A stretch of 28,638 bases of DNA, taken from positions 1-28,638 of the forward strand of contig CAYJIH010000023.1 of assembly GCA_964370195.1 (NCBI GenBank), read 5' to 3'. Positions 1-8,298 of the stretch are shown piece by piece. The number at the start of each line of letters is the position of its first letter. Position 1 is the first letter of the stretch. The position numbers were made by a program, and so were the translations under genes. The notes beneath the pieces were generated by a model. That model worked only from the letters and a program-made list of their open reading frames with translations, was not told where the DNA came from and ran no database searches. This stretch comes from JAAYCI01 sp964370195. GTDB lineage: Bacteria; Bacillota; Clostridia; Oscillospirales; Ruminococcaceae.

Positions 1-63
1 TCCGTGCTATCGGGTGTCGCGTCCGTACTATCGGGCGCCACGTCCGTGCTCTCGGGTATTGTG
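1..63 (-). repeat. 21-bp tandem repeat inside the left-edge gene
   Basis: Three consecutive 21-base units (1-21, 22-42, 43-63) share the core tccgt-ct-tcggg and differ at a few third-position and linker bases. Each encodes seven residues of the pattern P-[D/E]-S-T-D-x-x. The array runs off the left edge, so copy number is unknown. In-frame repeats of this kind usually make a flexible linker whose length varies between strains. Confidence 0.75.
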
Positions 64-95
64 TTGTCCTCTACCGGTTTTATTTCTGTAGCCAT
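1..95 (-). CDS. N-terminal fragment of an unidentified gene downstream of the MBOAT gene (cut by left edge)
   Basis: Only 31 complete codons are visible, from an ATG at 95 reading leftward off the window. An AGGAG box nine bases before the ATG makes the start convincing. The peptide begins MATEIKPVEDNT and goes into a proline, serine, threonine and aspartate-rich tract in which a seven-residue unit (PDSTDAT-like) is repeated. The gene starts 36 bases after the MBOAT acyltransferase stop on the same strand, so it is probably its operon partner. In alginate-type O-acetylation clusters the MBOAT protein is often followed by an SGNH/DHHW-type acetyl-handling protein. That is only inference here because no catalytic part is visible. 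Confidence 0.6.
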   Translation of the reverse strand, partial: MATEIKPVEDNTIPESTDVAPDSTDATPDST

Positions 96-131
96 GCTGT
101 ATATTCTCCTAAAACGGGCGCGTGCCATCTG

Positions 132-1589
132 TTAAAATTGTTGGTAAATAAAGGTAGACTGGCCAAAAATGCCAAAGGCAAACAGCAATGCCAACAGCCC
201 ATAGTATAAGGGCCAGCGGGCAAACCATCGCTGTTTTCGCACCCAATCGGCCACTGTGATATGGGCGTCGGTGGCGCGCCATTCCACACACGCCACCAAA
301 ACAATGCAAAAAAGCAACACACCCACAATGCCACCGGAAAGACCCAAAGTAGCCAACTGTTCTGCAAATTGGCCCCACATATCCCAGCCGGTGGTAAGCT
401 GTAAAATGTACGCTTGCACGGGTGTTTTATATAAAGCAAACGCGAACCAAAGAAAGGTAGACGCCACCATAATATACACCATAATACACTGGAAAACACG
501 GCGCACTGCCGGTGTTCGATACAACGGAATGTGGGCCACCAAGCGCTCTTTATGGGGCTGAACAACTTTTGCCAACACAAGAAATAATCCGCTAAGCAAG
601 CCCCAAACAAGGTAACCCACGCCTTCGCCATGCCATAAGGCCGATACCACAAACACCACCAGTGTGTTCATCATCCAGCGAAAACGCCCCACGCGGCTTC
701 CGCCCAACGGGATATATAAATAATCCCTAAAAAAGCTTGTAAGCGAAATGTGCCACCGATGCCAAAAATCAATATATGTTTTGGCGGCAAATGGGTGTTT
801 AAAATTCTCCATAAAATCAAAGCCCAGCATGCGCGCCGCACCAATGGCGATGTCGCAACTGCCGGAAAAATCGGCATACAATTGATAGGCAAACAAAAGC
901 CCTGCCAACACTAAAAGTGGGCCTGTTTGTTCTTGCGGGTTTGAAAGCACAACCGCTGTATATTTAGCAAGATGATCTGCCACCACTAGTTTTTTTACAA
1001 GGCCCCATAAAATGCGAAACAGCCCACCCGACACAAAATCGTACGAAAACGCGCGTGGCTCTTTGTATTGCGAAAGCATATGCGACGCCCGATTGATGGG
1101 GCCCGTTACGATGCCCGGAAAAAAAGAAACATATAAGGCATAACGAAACACATTGCGTTCGGCTTCTATTTTATGGCGATATACATCTATTGCGTAGCTG
1201 GCCGCTTGCAATGTGTAATACCCCATGCCCAAGGGCAAAAGCAGCTGAAATGCCTCGGTGCCAATGCCACTAAACTCTAAAATAGGGTTTGTGTATTTAA
1301 AAACCACCAGCATACCAAGGCTGCTAAGCAAGGACAGCACCAATAAAACAATGCGTTTATTTTTTTGCACCGCTTTTTGTAAGCCAAGTGCACACGCGTA
1401 GCTTACCAGTGTTGCAAACAAAAGCAAGCCAAGTGCCGGCAAATTTTCTGTAATACCGTTTGGGCTATACACGTAAAATGCATAGCTTACCAAAAGCAAG
1501 AACAGATATCGAAAGCGGCCTGGTATTGCATACGAAAACACACATACCACACTGATGAATAAAACAAATAAACCCGACGCTAAGGACAT
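132..1589 (-). CDS. MBOAT-family membrane O-acyltransferase (AlgI/PatA/DltB-like)
   Basis: The protein has 485 residues, is very hydrophobic with many predicted membrane spans, and has the two hallmark MBOAT segments. One is FWHRWHISLTSFFRDYLYIP followed by LGGSR. The other is SALWHGEGVGYLVWG, whose histidine at residue 320 matches the conserved active-site histidine of the family. Such proteins move an acyl group, usually acetyl, across the membrane onto an extracellular glycan. I chose the ATG at 1589 because AGGGAG lies nine bases before it; an upstream in-frame start adds 11 polar residues without a good ribosome site. It follows the glycosyltransferase gene by about 100 bases, so the acceptor is probably the polysaccharide made by this operon. 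The exact acceptor and acyl group are inferred. Confidence 0.9.
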   Translation of the reverse strand: MSLASGLFVLFISVVCVFSYAIPGRFRYLFLLLVSYAFYVYSPNGITENLPALGLLLFATLVSYACALGLQKAVQKNKRIVLLVLSLLSSLGMLVVFKYTNPILEFSGIGTEAFQLLLPLGMGYYTLQAASYAIDVYRHKIEAERNVFRYALYVSFFPGIVTGPINRASHMLSQYKEPRAFSYDFVSGGLFRILWGLVKKLVVADHLAKYTAVVLSNPQEQTGPLLVLAGLLFAYQLYADFSGSCDIAIGAARMLGFDFMENFKHPFAAKTYIDFWHRWHISLTSFFRDYLYIPLGGSRVGRFRWMMNTLVVFVVSALWHGEGVGYLVWGLLSGLFLVLAKVVQPHKERLVAHIPLYRTPAVRRVFQCIMVYIMVASTFLWFAFALYKTPVQAYILQLTTGWDMWGQFAEQLATLGLSGGIVGVLLFCIVLVACVEWRATDAHITVADWVRKQRWFARWPLYYGLLALLFAFGIFGQSTFIYQQF

Positions 1590-1691
1590 GTTACTTTGCT
1601 CCCTATATATTAAAATAGCCAACGCACAATGAAACTGAACAAAGGCATTTCTTTGCTGTTTCTGCCAGTATCCATGTTGGCCACATCTTTG

Positions 1692-2951
1692 CTACGCTTC
1701 TATGGTGTCGCCCAAGGTGGCTTGCATCAGTTTTTCTAAAAGCAAGGCACGGCTATAATACTGTTTATAGCACCGGCGGCCATTTTTTCCCATTTCATCT
1801 CGTTCTTGCTGCGAAAGTGCGTGCATTTTCAAAATATTCTCTGCCAGTGCGTTCGCATCGCCGGCAGGCGACACAAACGCCGCCTTCGAGGCAAGCGAGG
1901 CACGTGCGGCCTCATCGTCGGCCGCCACAAGCATGGGGCGCCCCGCAGCAAAATAGCTTGTAATTTTAGCCGGCACAGTAAGGCCCAAGTTTTCGCTTTT
2001 AGAAAGCCCGGCAAACAAAGCATCGGCAAGTGTTGTCCAGCATGGTATCTCTTGTGGTTTGCACGCGCCACAAAATACAATGTGCTCTGTGAGGCCGGCT
2101 TTTTCCACCTCGTTCTGCAAAGCCTCTCGGCTCATACCATCGCCCACAATCAACACACGAATGTTGTTGTCGCTACTGCTTTTTACAAGTTTCATTGCCG
2201 CCACCAAATTGGGCAAATCTTGCAAAGGGCTGATATTGCCGGCAAACAAAATATTAAAATACCCGCCATACTGTTCTTGCAAAGCGGCATCTTCCACATC
2301 CTCAGCATAAAAATCTTCGCAGTATTGTGGAATAGATGTAATCGCCGGTGGTTTTTTCAGGCTTTTCGTCACATCAATCAGCCGCTTAGCCTGGCGGTCG
2401 TTCATGGCGATCAGCCGTTTACAACGTCGATAATGCCAATCCGATACCCATTGTAGTGCAGCACGTATCATGCCGTTTTGGATGTTGAAAAACGGATATA
2501 AATTTTCGGGCCACAAATCCAGCACATAGCAAACAAGCGGCGCTTTTTTTACCAAAGCGGCCACAATGGCCGGAAATATCATAAACACCGGGCTGGTTTC
2601 ATAACTAAAAACCGCATCATATCGGCGGCCACGCAAACGTGGAATGCTAAAAAGCGAAAAAACGGGAAAAGAGATGAAATTCAAAAAAATGCGAATGTTG
2701 GTATTTCCCTTGCGCCGAATTTCACCACTGCGAAAAATATCCGCCCCAAATTTTTTCTCGCGACGTGGGCCTGTGTATTTGTAACCGGAAAACCATTCTC
2801 CCTTTGGGTAGTTGGGCAGGCCACACAGAACATCCACTTCAATTCCGTTTTCTACAAACCCCTCTACGATATCGTTAATACGAAAATTTTCCGGCCAAAA
2901 ATGCTGTGCCACCACCAAAACACGTTTGCCCTTAAAGCGCTGTTCCCCCAT
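1692..2951 (-). CDS. wbuB: family 4 glycosyltransferase, WbuB-like (putative L-FucNAc transferase)
   Basis: The protein has 419 residues with a GT-B fold pattern. The N-terminal part carries VLVVAQHFWPENFRINDI and a GLPNYPKGEWF segment, typical of WbuB-type transferases. The C-terminal donor-binding part has VLIVGDGMSREAL and SENLGLTVPAKITSYFAAGRP. It lies directly behind the three UDP-L-FucNAc synthesis genes, the same order as in E. coli O26-type clusters where WbuB is the proposed L-FucNAc transferase. The donor is therefore inferred to be UDP-L-FucNAc, and the acceptor is unknown. The ATG at 2951 is preferred over a GTG 18 bases upstream because GGAGAGG sits right before it and it begins two bases after the fnlC stop. 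Confidence 0.85.
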   Translation of the reverse strand: MGEQRFKGKRVLVVAQHFWPENFRINDIVEGFVENGIEVDVLCGLPNYPKGEWFSGYKYTGPRREKKFGADIFRSGEIRRKGNTNIRIFLNFISFPVFSLFSIPRLRGRRYDAVFSYETSPVFMIFPAIVAALVKKAPLVCYVLDLWPENLYPFFNIQNGMIRAALQWVSDWHYRRCKRLIAMNDRQAKRLIDVTKSLKKPPAITSIPQYCEDFYAEDVEDAALQEQYGGYFNILFAGNISPLQDLPNLVAAMKLVKSSSDNNIRVLIVGDGMSREALQNEVEKAGLTEHIVFCGACKPQEIPCWTTLADALFAGLSKSENLGLTVPAKITSYFAAGRPMLVAADDEAARASLASKAAFVSPAGDANALAENILKMHALSQQERDEMGKNGRRCYKQYYSRALLLEKLMQATLGDTIEA

Positions 2952-2953
2952 GC

Positions 2954-4081
2954 TTACCTCTCCAACCACACGGTTTGTTTCACAATTTTTGCATAGCTTT
3001 CTATAATTTTAATCACTTTCACGCTCACGTTGCCATCTGCATAATCCAGTGGCAAAGAAGTGGGCTCTCCATTGGCGTGCATGCTAACTGCCAGCTCCAT
3101 GGCACGCTCCACATCGTCCCCTTTAATGCCACCCACCACCACAGTGCCTTTGTCCAGCACTTCCGGGCGCTCTGTAGAGGTGCGAATCAGCACACCGGCA
3201 AAGCCCAAAATAGCGCTTTCTTCGCTTAATGTGCCGGAATCGCTTAACACGCAGTATGCGTTCATTTGCAGTTTATTGTAATCCAAAAAACCAAACGGCG
3301 GCAACGCTTGCACCAGCGGATGGAAGGTAAAGCCGCGTTTATCAATCATTTTTTGGCTGCGTGGATGTGTGGAATAAATGATGGGCATGCCTGTTTTTTC
3401 TGCAATGCGGTTCACAGCGTTCATCAAACTCATGAAATTGTCTTCATTGTCGATGTTTTCCTCGCGGTGCGCCGATAACAAAATGTATTTTTCCGGCTCT
3501 AAACCTAGACGCGAAAGCACCTCGCTTTGCTCTATTTGGCTGCGGTGGCTTGCAATCACTTCGGGCATGGGGCTGCCTGTAACAAAAACTGTTTTCCCGT
3601 CGATGCCTTCGTTTAACAAATAGCGGCGAGAATGCTCTGTATACGGCAAGTTGATGTCGCTGATGTGATCCACAATTTTACGGTTGATCATTTCGCTTAC
3701 ATTCCAGTCCCAGCAGCGGTTTCCGGCTTCCATATGGAAAATGGGAATTTTAAGCCGCTTTGCACTAACGGCCGAAAGCGCCGAGTTTGTGTCGCCCAAA
3801 ACAAGCACTGCATCCGGTTTTAGTTCGCTTAGCAATGTATAGCTTTGTGCAATGATGTTGCCCATGGTTTCCCCAAGGTTTTTGCCGGGGCAATCGAGAT
3901 AATAATCTGGTTGGCGCAGGCCAAGATCTGAAAAAAAGATACCCCCCAGCGTGTAATCGTAGTTTTGCCCGGTATGAATCAACGTATGGTCGAAATAAAG
4001 ATCGGCTTTTTTCAAAACAGCAGACAAGCGGATGATCTCCGGCCGTGTGCCCACAATCGTTACAAGCTTTAGCTTTTTCAT
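2954..4081 (-). CDS. fnlC: UDP-GlcNAc 2-epimerase family enzyme of UDP-L-FucNAc synthesis (FnlC/CapG/WbjD)
   Basis: The protein has 375 residues, the normal length for non-hydrolysing UDP-HexNAc 2-epimerases. Family motifs visible in order are GTRPEIIRLSAVLKK near the N-terminus, VLVLGDTNSAL, HMEAGNRCWD, SAHREENID and LSDSGTLSEESAILG. In the FnlABC/CapEFG pathway this enzyme acts last, inverting C2 of UDP-2-acetamido-2,6-dideoxy-L-talose to give UDP-L-FucNAc in the cytoplasm. The assignment to FnlC, and not to a general WecB, rests on its position three bases after fnlB and two bases before the glycosyltransferase. GGAGG eight bases upstream supports the ATG at 4081. Confidence 0.92.
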   Translation of the reverse strand: MKKLKLVTIVGTRPEIIRLSAVLKKADLYFDHTLIHTGQNYDYTLGGIFFSDLGLRQPDYYLDCPGKNLGETMGNIIAQSYTLLSELKPDAVLVLGDTNSALSAVSAKRLKIPIFHMEAGNRCWDWNVSEMINRKIVDHISDINLPYTEHSRRYLLNEGIDGKTVFVTGSPMPEVIASHRSQIEQSEVLSRLGLEPEKYILLSAHREENIDNEDNFMSLMNAVNRIAEKTGMPIIYSTHPRSQKMIDKRGFTFHPLVQALPPFGFLDYNKLQMNAYCVLSDSGTLSEESAILGFAGVLIRTSTERPEVLDKGTVVVGGIKGDDVERAMELAVSMHANGEPTSLPLDYADGNVSVKVIKIIESYAKIVKQTVWLER

Positions 4082-4084
4082 AAA

Positions 4085-5230
4085 TCAAACCTCCTCAAAA
4101 TAGGTGTCTGGGCGGTTTGGGTCAAAGGCTTCGCTGGCCCACATCAGCGTAACAAGGTCGCTCTCTCCAAGGTTTTCTATATTATGTGTGTAACCGGGCG
4201 GAATGCTAACAGGTTGCGGGTTTTCACCATCTACCACAATTTCAATCACTTCGGTATCAAACAATTTACGAAAACGAATGGCCGCTTTGCCGCTTACAAC
4301 ATAAAAAATTTCGTGCTTTGTATCGTGCCAGTGGTTGCCTTTTACAATGCCCGGCTTTGCCACATTCACCGAAATTTGCCCACGCTCCGGCGTGCGCAAA
4401 AACTCTGTAAACGAGCCTCGTTCATCGCATTTTGGGTCTAGTTTATACGAAAAATCTTCTCTTGGCAAATACGAAAGATAGCATGCATACAATTTTTTCT
4501 GAAACGCATCGTCCATACTGGGTGTTTGCAAATTTTCACGCACCGTGGCAAAACGCTGCAAACTTTCGGCCAAATAGCCAAGCGTTGTTTCGTGCACAGG
4601 GGTCACTGTGCAAAACCCTTCCGTATCATGCGCCACATCGCCATTTTGCATCGCCATCAAAAAACAATCCACCACATCGTCAATGTAACAAAGCGGAAAC
4701 TGATACGATGCATCGCGCACTTCAATGGCTTTTCCATGGGCGATGTTGTGGCAAAACGTGGCCACCACGCTGTTGTAGCTTGGGCGGCACCACTTGCCAA
4801 ACACACCGGGCAATCGAAACACAAACACCGGGCTGTTTTGGCTTTTTCCAAAAGCAAACACAGCTTCTTCGGCCTCTTGTTTGCTTTTGGCATAATCGCT
4901 GCCGTTGCCTGCCTGTGCCGAAGAAGACAAAAGCACCGGCGCTGTATTTTGTGCCTGTGTTAAATGAAGAAGCAATTGCTGTGTAAGGCCACTGTTGCCG
5001 CTATAAAACTCGGCAGGATCTTTGGGGCGATTGACACCGGCAAGGTGAAAGACAAACGCTGCTTTTTTTGCATATTGGCACAGCTCTTCCTCTGTGTTTT
5101 GCACGTCGTAGCACAGCAAATTTTCGTACCCAAGTGCGCGCAAGCGTGCCACTAAATTTTTGCCCACAAAACCGGCGCTACCCGTAATAAGAATGGGGGC
5201 ACTTTTTTCCAGAGCAACTTGTTTACTCAC
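4085..5230 (-). CDS. fnlB: bifunctional reductase/epimerase of UDP-L-FucNAc synthesis (FnlB/CapF/WbjC)
   Basis: The 381-residue protein has two parts. The N-terminal part is a short-chain dehydrogenase with the dinucleotide site ILITGSAGFVGKN (residues 14-25). The C-terminal cupin, from about residue 265, contains GNHWHDTKHEIFYVVSGKA and IPPGYTHNIENLG, whose histidines would bind a metal. This two-domain layout is characteristic of CapF, where the cupin epimerises and the reductase domain uses NADPH at C4. The start is a GTG at 5230, overlapping the fnlA stop by eight bases (GTGAGTAA), with AAGGAG ten bases upstream. The overlap implies translational coupling with fnlA. Confidence 0.93.
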   Translation of the reverse strand: MSKQVALEKSAPILITGSAGFVGKNLVARLRALGYENLLCYDVQNTEEELCQYAKKAAFVFHLAGVNRPKDPAEFYSGNSGLTQQLLLHLTQAQNTAPVLLSSSAQAGNGSDYAKSKQEAEEAVFAFGKSQNSPVFVFRLPGVFGKWCRPSYNSVVATFCHNIAHGKAIEVRDASYQFPLCYIDDVVDCFLMAMQNGDVAHDTEGFCTVTPVHETTLGYLAESLQRFATVRENLQTPSMDDAFQKKLYACYLSYLPREDFSYKLDPKCDERGSFTEFLRTPERGQISVNVAKPGIVKGNHWHDTKHEIFYVVSGKAAIRFRKLFDTEVIEIVVDGENPQPVSIPPGYTHNIENLGESDLVTLMWASEAFDPNRPDTYFEEV

Positions 5231-6248
5231 GCGTGCTCAACTCCTTTTGCACATGGCCCAGCTCTTTCAGCTTTTCCACCACCTCATCCACATTCAGTTG
5301 ACGCGTGTTGTGGCTTGTATAAGGCTCTTCAATTTTTATGTCTGTTGTTCCTTCATTAAAATATTTTTCATAGTTTAAATCTCGGTTGTCGGCAGGCACA
5401 CGGAAATAATCTCCCATATCTTCGCAGTATAGGCGTTCTTCGCTTGTAAGCAGTGTTTCGTACTGCTTTTCGCCATGACGCGCACCAATAACGCGCATAC
5501 CGGTATCTCCAAATAATTTTTGCACGGCAAGCGCCAAATCTTGTATGGTAGAGGCAGGGCTTTTTTGCACAAACAAATCACCCGGGCGCGCGTGTTCAAA
5601 GGCAAACACCACCAAGTCCACCGCTTCATCCAAATCCATAAGGTAGCGCGTCATGCTAGGGTCTGTAATGGTAAGCGGCTTGCCCGCCTTGGTTTGCTCG
5701 ATAAACAAAGGGATAACACTGCCACGGCTGGCCATTACATTGCCGTAACGCGTGGCACAAATAACCGTGTTGCTGCCTGCGTCCACAGCGTTGCGCGCGG
5801 CGGCCCCCATCACTTTTTCCATCATGGCCTTAGAAATGCCCATCGCATTGATTGGATACGCCGCCTTATCTGTGGAAAGGCACACCACTTTTTTTACACC
5901 GTGTTTCGTGGCACTTTTTAGAAGATTATCGGTGCCCACAACATTTGTTTGCACCGCTTCCATAGGAAAAAACTCACAGCTGGGCACTTGTTTTAGCGCC
6001 GCCGCATGGAAAATATAATCCACACCTGCCACAGCGGCATCCAAACTTTCGCTGCTGCGCACATCCCCAATATAAAATTTCACCTTGTCGTTTGCAAGGC
6101 GCTTTCTCATATCATCTTGTTTTTTTTCGTCGCGGCTAAATATACGAATTTCGGCAATGTCACTATCTAAAAACCGGCGCAGCACCGCATTGCCAAAACT
6201 GCCTGTACCACCGGTAATTAACAACTTACTTTTTGAAAATGCACCCAT
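5223..6248 (-). CDS. fnlA: UDP-GlcNAc 4,6-dehydratase/5-epimerase (FnlA/CapE/WbjB)
   Basis: This 341-residue extended short-chain dehydrogenase has the nucleotide site TGGTGSFG at residues 12-19, SRDEKKQDDMR for NADP phosphate contacts, and CLSTDKA at 123-129. The catalytic lysine segment reads MGISK (136-140), so methionine stands where classic members have the YxxxK tyrosine. As I recall, CapE-type dehydratases share this substitution, which supports CapE/FnlA over FlaA1/PseB. It performs the first step from UDP-GlcNAc towards UDP-L-FucNAc. It is the first gene of the operon, and AGGAGG five bases before the ATG is the strongest ribosome site nearby. Confidence 0.93.
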   Translation of the reverse strand: MGAFSKSKLLITGGTGSFGNAVLRRFLDSDIAEIRIFSRDEKKQDDMRKRLANDKVKFYIGDVRSSESLDAAVAGVDYIFHAAALKQVPSCEFFPMEAVQTNVVGTDNLLKSATKHGVKKVVCLSTDKAAYPINAMGISKAMMEKVMGAAARNAVDAGSNTVICATRYGNVMASRGSVIPLFIEQTKAGKPLTITDPSMTRYLMDLDEAVDLVVFAFEHARPGDLFVQKSPASTIQDLALAVQKLFGDTGMRVIGARHGEKQYETLLTSEERLYCEDMGDYFRVPADNRDLNYEKYFNEGTTDIKIEEPYTSHNTRQLNVDEVVEKLKELGHVQKELSTRE

Positions 6249-6297
6249 AATTTCCTCCTGTAAAACCGCAAACGGCTCCAGTTTTTATATACCCATC

Positions 6298-6303
6298 AGT
6301 ATA
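6298..6303 (-). promoter_or_regulatory. possible -10 box upstream of fnlA
   Basis: On the minus strand the hexamer reads TATACT about 50 bases before the fnlA start, in the 124-base gap that separates the sugar operon from the WG-repeat gene. No good -35 hexamer is found 16-18 bases upstream (CTGGAA at 18 bases is the best), so this is a weak prediction. No clear terminator for the WG-repeat gene is visible in the same gap, so read-through is also possible. Confidence 0.3.
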
Positions 6304-6372
6304 ACACATCCATGGCTATTTTTCCAGCTGCGTTTTTATGCTTTCCCCTGCCGGCCCTCCGCCAAAAAGCCG

Positions 6373-7860
6373 CTAGCCATCCCCTTCCTCGTTGTGCATA
6401 AATTCAAGCACATAATTTCCCTGCTCATCAATAACGGCCTCCGTGCCATTTATTGTGGTTACACGCGCATAGCCATCGTCGTAAAAGTCGCTTGCATTTA
6501 CAAATTGCGGGGCAATCACCATTTCGCCACGGCTATTTATATATCCCATAAGACCCTCTTGCATCACAGCGGCAAGTTCATTTTCATGAAAATGAAAATA
6601 CTGTTCGTATTGTGGGGCCACCACAATATTACCCGCGCTGTCAATGGCTCCATACAAGCCATCTATTTCTACGAAAGCAAACTCGCTCTCTCCAAAAATT
6701 CCGGCCATATCGAATTGCGGTTCAATTACATAATTGCCCCTTTCATCGATATAACCCCAAAAACCTGTTTCGTGCAAAAGCACCGACGCAAGCCCATTTT
6801 CAGAAAAAGCACCGGCACCTGCATACTGTATTGGAACGGCCACACCTCCCCGCTCGTCCACATAGCCCCATAAGCCATTTTGCTGCACCGCCGCCAAATC
6901 TGTGTCATTGAACGACCTAGCCGCACTGTATTGAAAATCAATCACCACGTCACCGGTTTCGTCCAAAAATCCCCACACGCCATTTAAGCTTACCGGTGCA
7001 AGCCCATTTTCCGAATAAGGGCCTGCATCATCATACAAAAGGTCCACCACAAGGTCTCCTTGGGTATTGATAAACCCATGTCGATCCCCTTTCATCACCA
7101 CCGTAAGTTCATCGCCATCAAACGACCGAATCCAGTCGTACCAAGGGCTTACCACATACTCGCCACGCTCGTTTATAACGCCAAACTGCTCGTCCACATA
7201 AACAATGGCAAGCCCATTTTCCTCAAAAGTTGTGCTTCTATCAAATTGATAAGCAATCACCAGCTGGCCACTTGTGTTGATCATTCCCCATTTTCCATCC
7301 ATTTGAACAGCGGCAAGCCCATTTTTCGCAAACCCCCACGCACCTTCAAATTGGGGCGAAATTACCCACGCCCCCTGATTGTTAACATAGCCGTATTCCG
7401 TACCATTGCTCATAGGGTATAAGCCATGCTCAAACAAGAAGTTTTCATCGTCTTCTTCGTCTTCTTCGCTTACAACTGTTTCGTATACGCCATCAAGCAC
7501 TTGCACTTCACCAAACACACCAAACTGGTATAGCGCAAACACGGCACCTGCCAAAAGCACGCCCAAAACGAAAAGAACGAGCAAAACAACACCCACAATC
7601 AGGCCTGTTTTTTTCTTTTTGGGCGGCTTTGCTGCCGCTGTTTTCTCAGGAACATCTAAAACACCTTGTGGCGGTGGTGTTGCACCGCTAGCCTGTGTTG
7701 CCTGCGGTGTAGAAGAGGCGCTTTGCACCGGCGCCGCTTGTGCGCCGGGCGCAAGAAGGGCACCGTCATTTTCTTTAGCGCGCACCATCGTGCCGCATGT
7801 GTAGCAAAAACGGTCGCCATCTTCCAATTTTTCGCCGCACTGTAAACAAAAAAAGCCCAT
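6373..7860 (-). CDS. zinc-ribbon, single-span membrane protein with about ten WG repeats
   Basis: The 495-residue protein begins with a four-cysteine zinc ribbon (C5, C8, C19, C22). An Ala/Pro/Gln-rich linker and a basic KKKK patch follow, then one membrane span at about 86-110. The rest is extracellular: an acidic EEDEEDDE stretch and then about ten WG repeats (pattern [W/Y/F]G[Y/F/M]IN..G..V..PQ[F/Y]), whose key residues degrade towards the C-terminus. WG-repeat (KWG) domains form beta-propeller-like folds of mostly unknown function. The zinc ribbon plus one span is a common layout for Firmicute surface proteins of unknown role. AAGGAG eight bases upstream supports the ATG. It is transcribed toward fnlA with a 124-base gap and is not obviously part of the sugar pathway. 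Confidence 0.88.
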   Translation of the reverse strand: MGFFCLQCGEKLEDGDRFCYTCGTMVRAKENDGALLAPGAQAAPVQSASSTPQATQASGATPPPQGVLDVPEKTAAAKPPKKKKTGLIVGVVLLVLFVLGVLLAGAVFALYQFGVFGEVQVLDGVYETVVSEEDEEDDENFLFEHGLYPMSNGTEYGYVNNQGAWVISPQFEGAWGFAKNGLAAVQMDGKWGMINTSGQLVIAYQFDRSTTFEENGLAIVYVDEQFGVINERGEYVVSPWYDWIRSFDGDELTVVMKGDRHGFINTQGDLVVDLLYDDAGPYSENGLAPVSLNGVWGFLDETGDVVIDFQYSAARSFNDTDLAAVQQNGLWGYVDERGGVAVPIQYAGAGAFSENGLASVLLHETGFWGYIDERGNYVIEPQFDMAGIFGESEFAFVEIDGLYGAIDSAGNIVVAPQYEQYFHFHENELAAVMQEGLMGYINSRGEMVIAPQFVNASDFYDDGYARVTTINGTEAVIDEQGNYVLEFMHNEEGDG

Positions 7861-8298
7861 CTCTTACTCTCCTTTATTATATATATGTGTCGGCAGATAC
7901 AAACAGCTTATTGGATCACGTTTTTTTTATTCATTTTCTTCGTACATTTGATATAAATTTAGCATACCATGAGACAAATATATTCCGCAAGAATTTTCTT
8001 TGCCAACGCTGCCCCTATTTTTATTTCATTTTATTAAAATCTTCTTTCTTTATGTTTTATTTCTTTTTAAAATGTCTTGCCTCCACTGGGCAATTCGGTA
8101 AGAAAAACCAAAAAAAATGTAATTTTTTAACAATTATTCATATTTTGTTCATAAATCGATGTTACGATAAGCAAAGTAAAAGGTTGCGCCAAAAAGAACA
8201 TTTGTAAAAGTGCCTTCCTTTTGCCATTCGCACCGCTTGAAACACAGCAAGATAAAAACACATTTCGAAGTATTTTGTAGGAAGAAGGTAAGGTCATT
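7861..8298. other. AT-rich divergent intergenic region without a recognisable gene
   Basis: About 440 bases between the divergent WG-repeat and DUF4367-like genes are very AT-rich, with many oligo-T runs and frequent stops. I see no tRNA, riboswitch core or convincing coding frame. Promoters for both flanking genes must lie here, but no -35/-10 pair is good enough to call. The TATAAT at 7876-7881 (minus strand) is too close to the ribosome site of the WG-repeat gene to be its promoter. Confidence 0.6.

Noticed and set aside
2951..2969. GTG at 2969 as start of the glycosyltransferase gene
   Set aside because: The ATG at 2951 has GGAGAGG at the right distance, while the GTG has none and would overlap the end of fnlC.
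4432..4986. Plus-strand open frames inside fnlB and neighbouring sugar genes
   Set aside because: They have the composition of antisense shadows (His, Cys and Arg excess) and no ribosome site; the minus-strand genes are well conserved.
7876..7881. Perfect TATAAT on the minus strand before the WG-repeat gene
   Set aside because: It is almost joined to the ribosome binding site, so a transcript from it would start inside or after that site. No good -35 lies at the right distance.
7797..8207. Open frame on the plus strand across the AT-rich intergenic region
   Set aside because: It overlaps the start of the WG-repeat gene, is rich in Phe/Lys/Asn as expected of AT-rich non-coding DNA, and has no recognisable domain.
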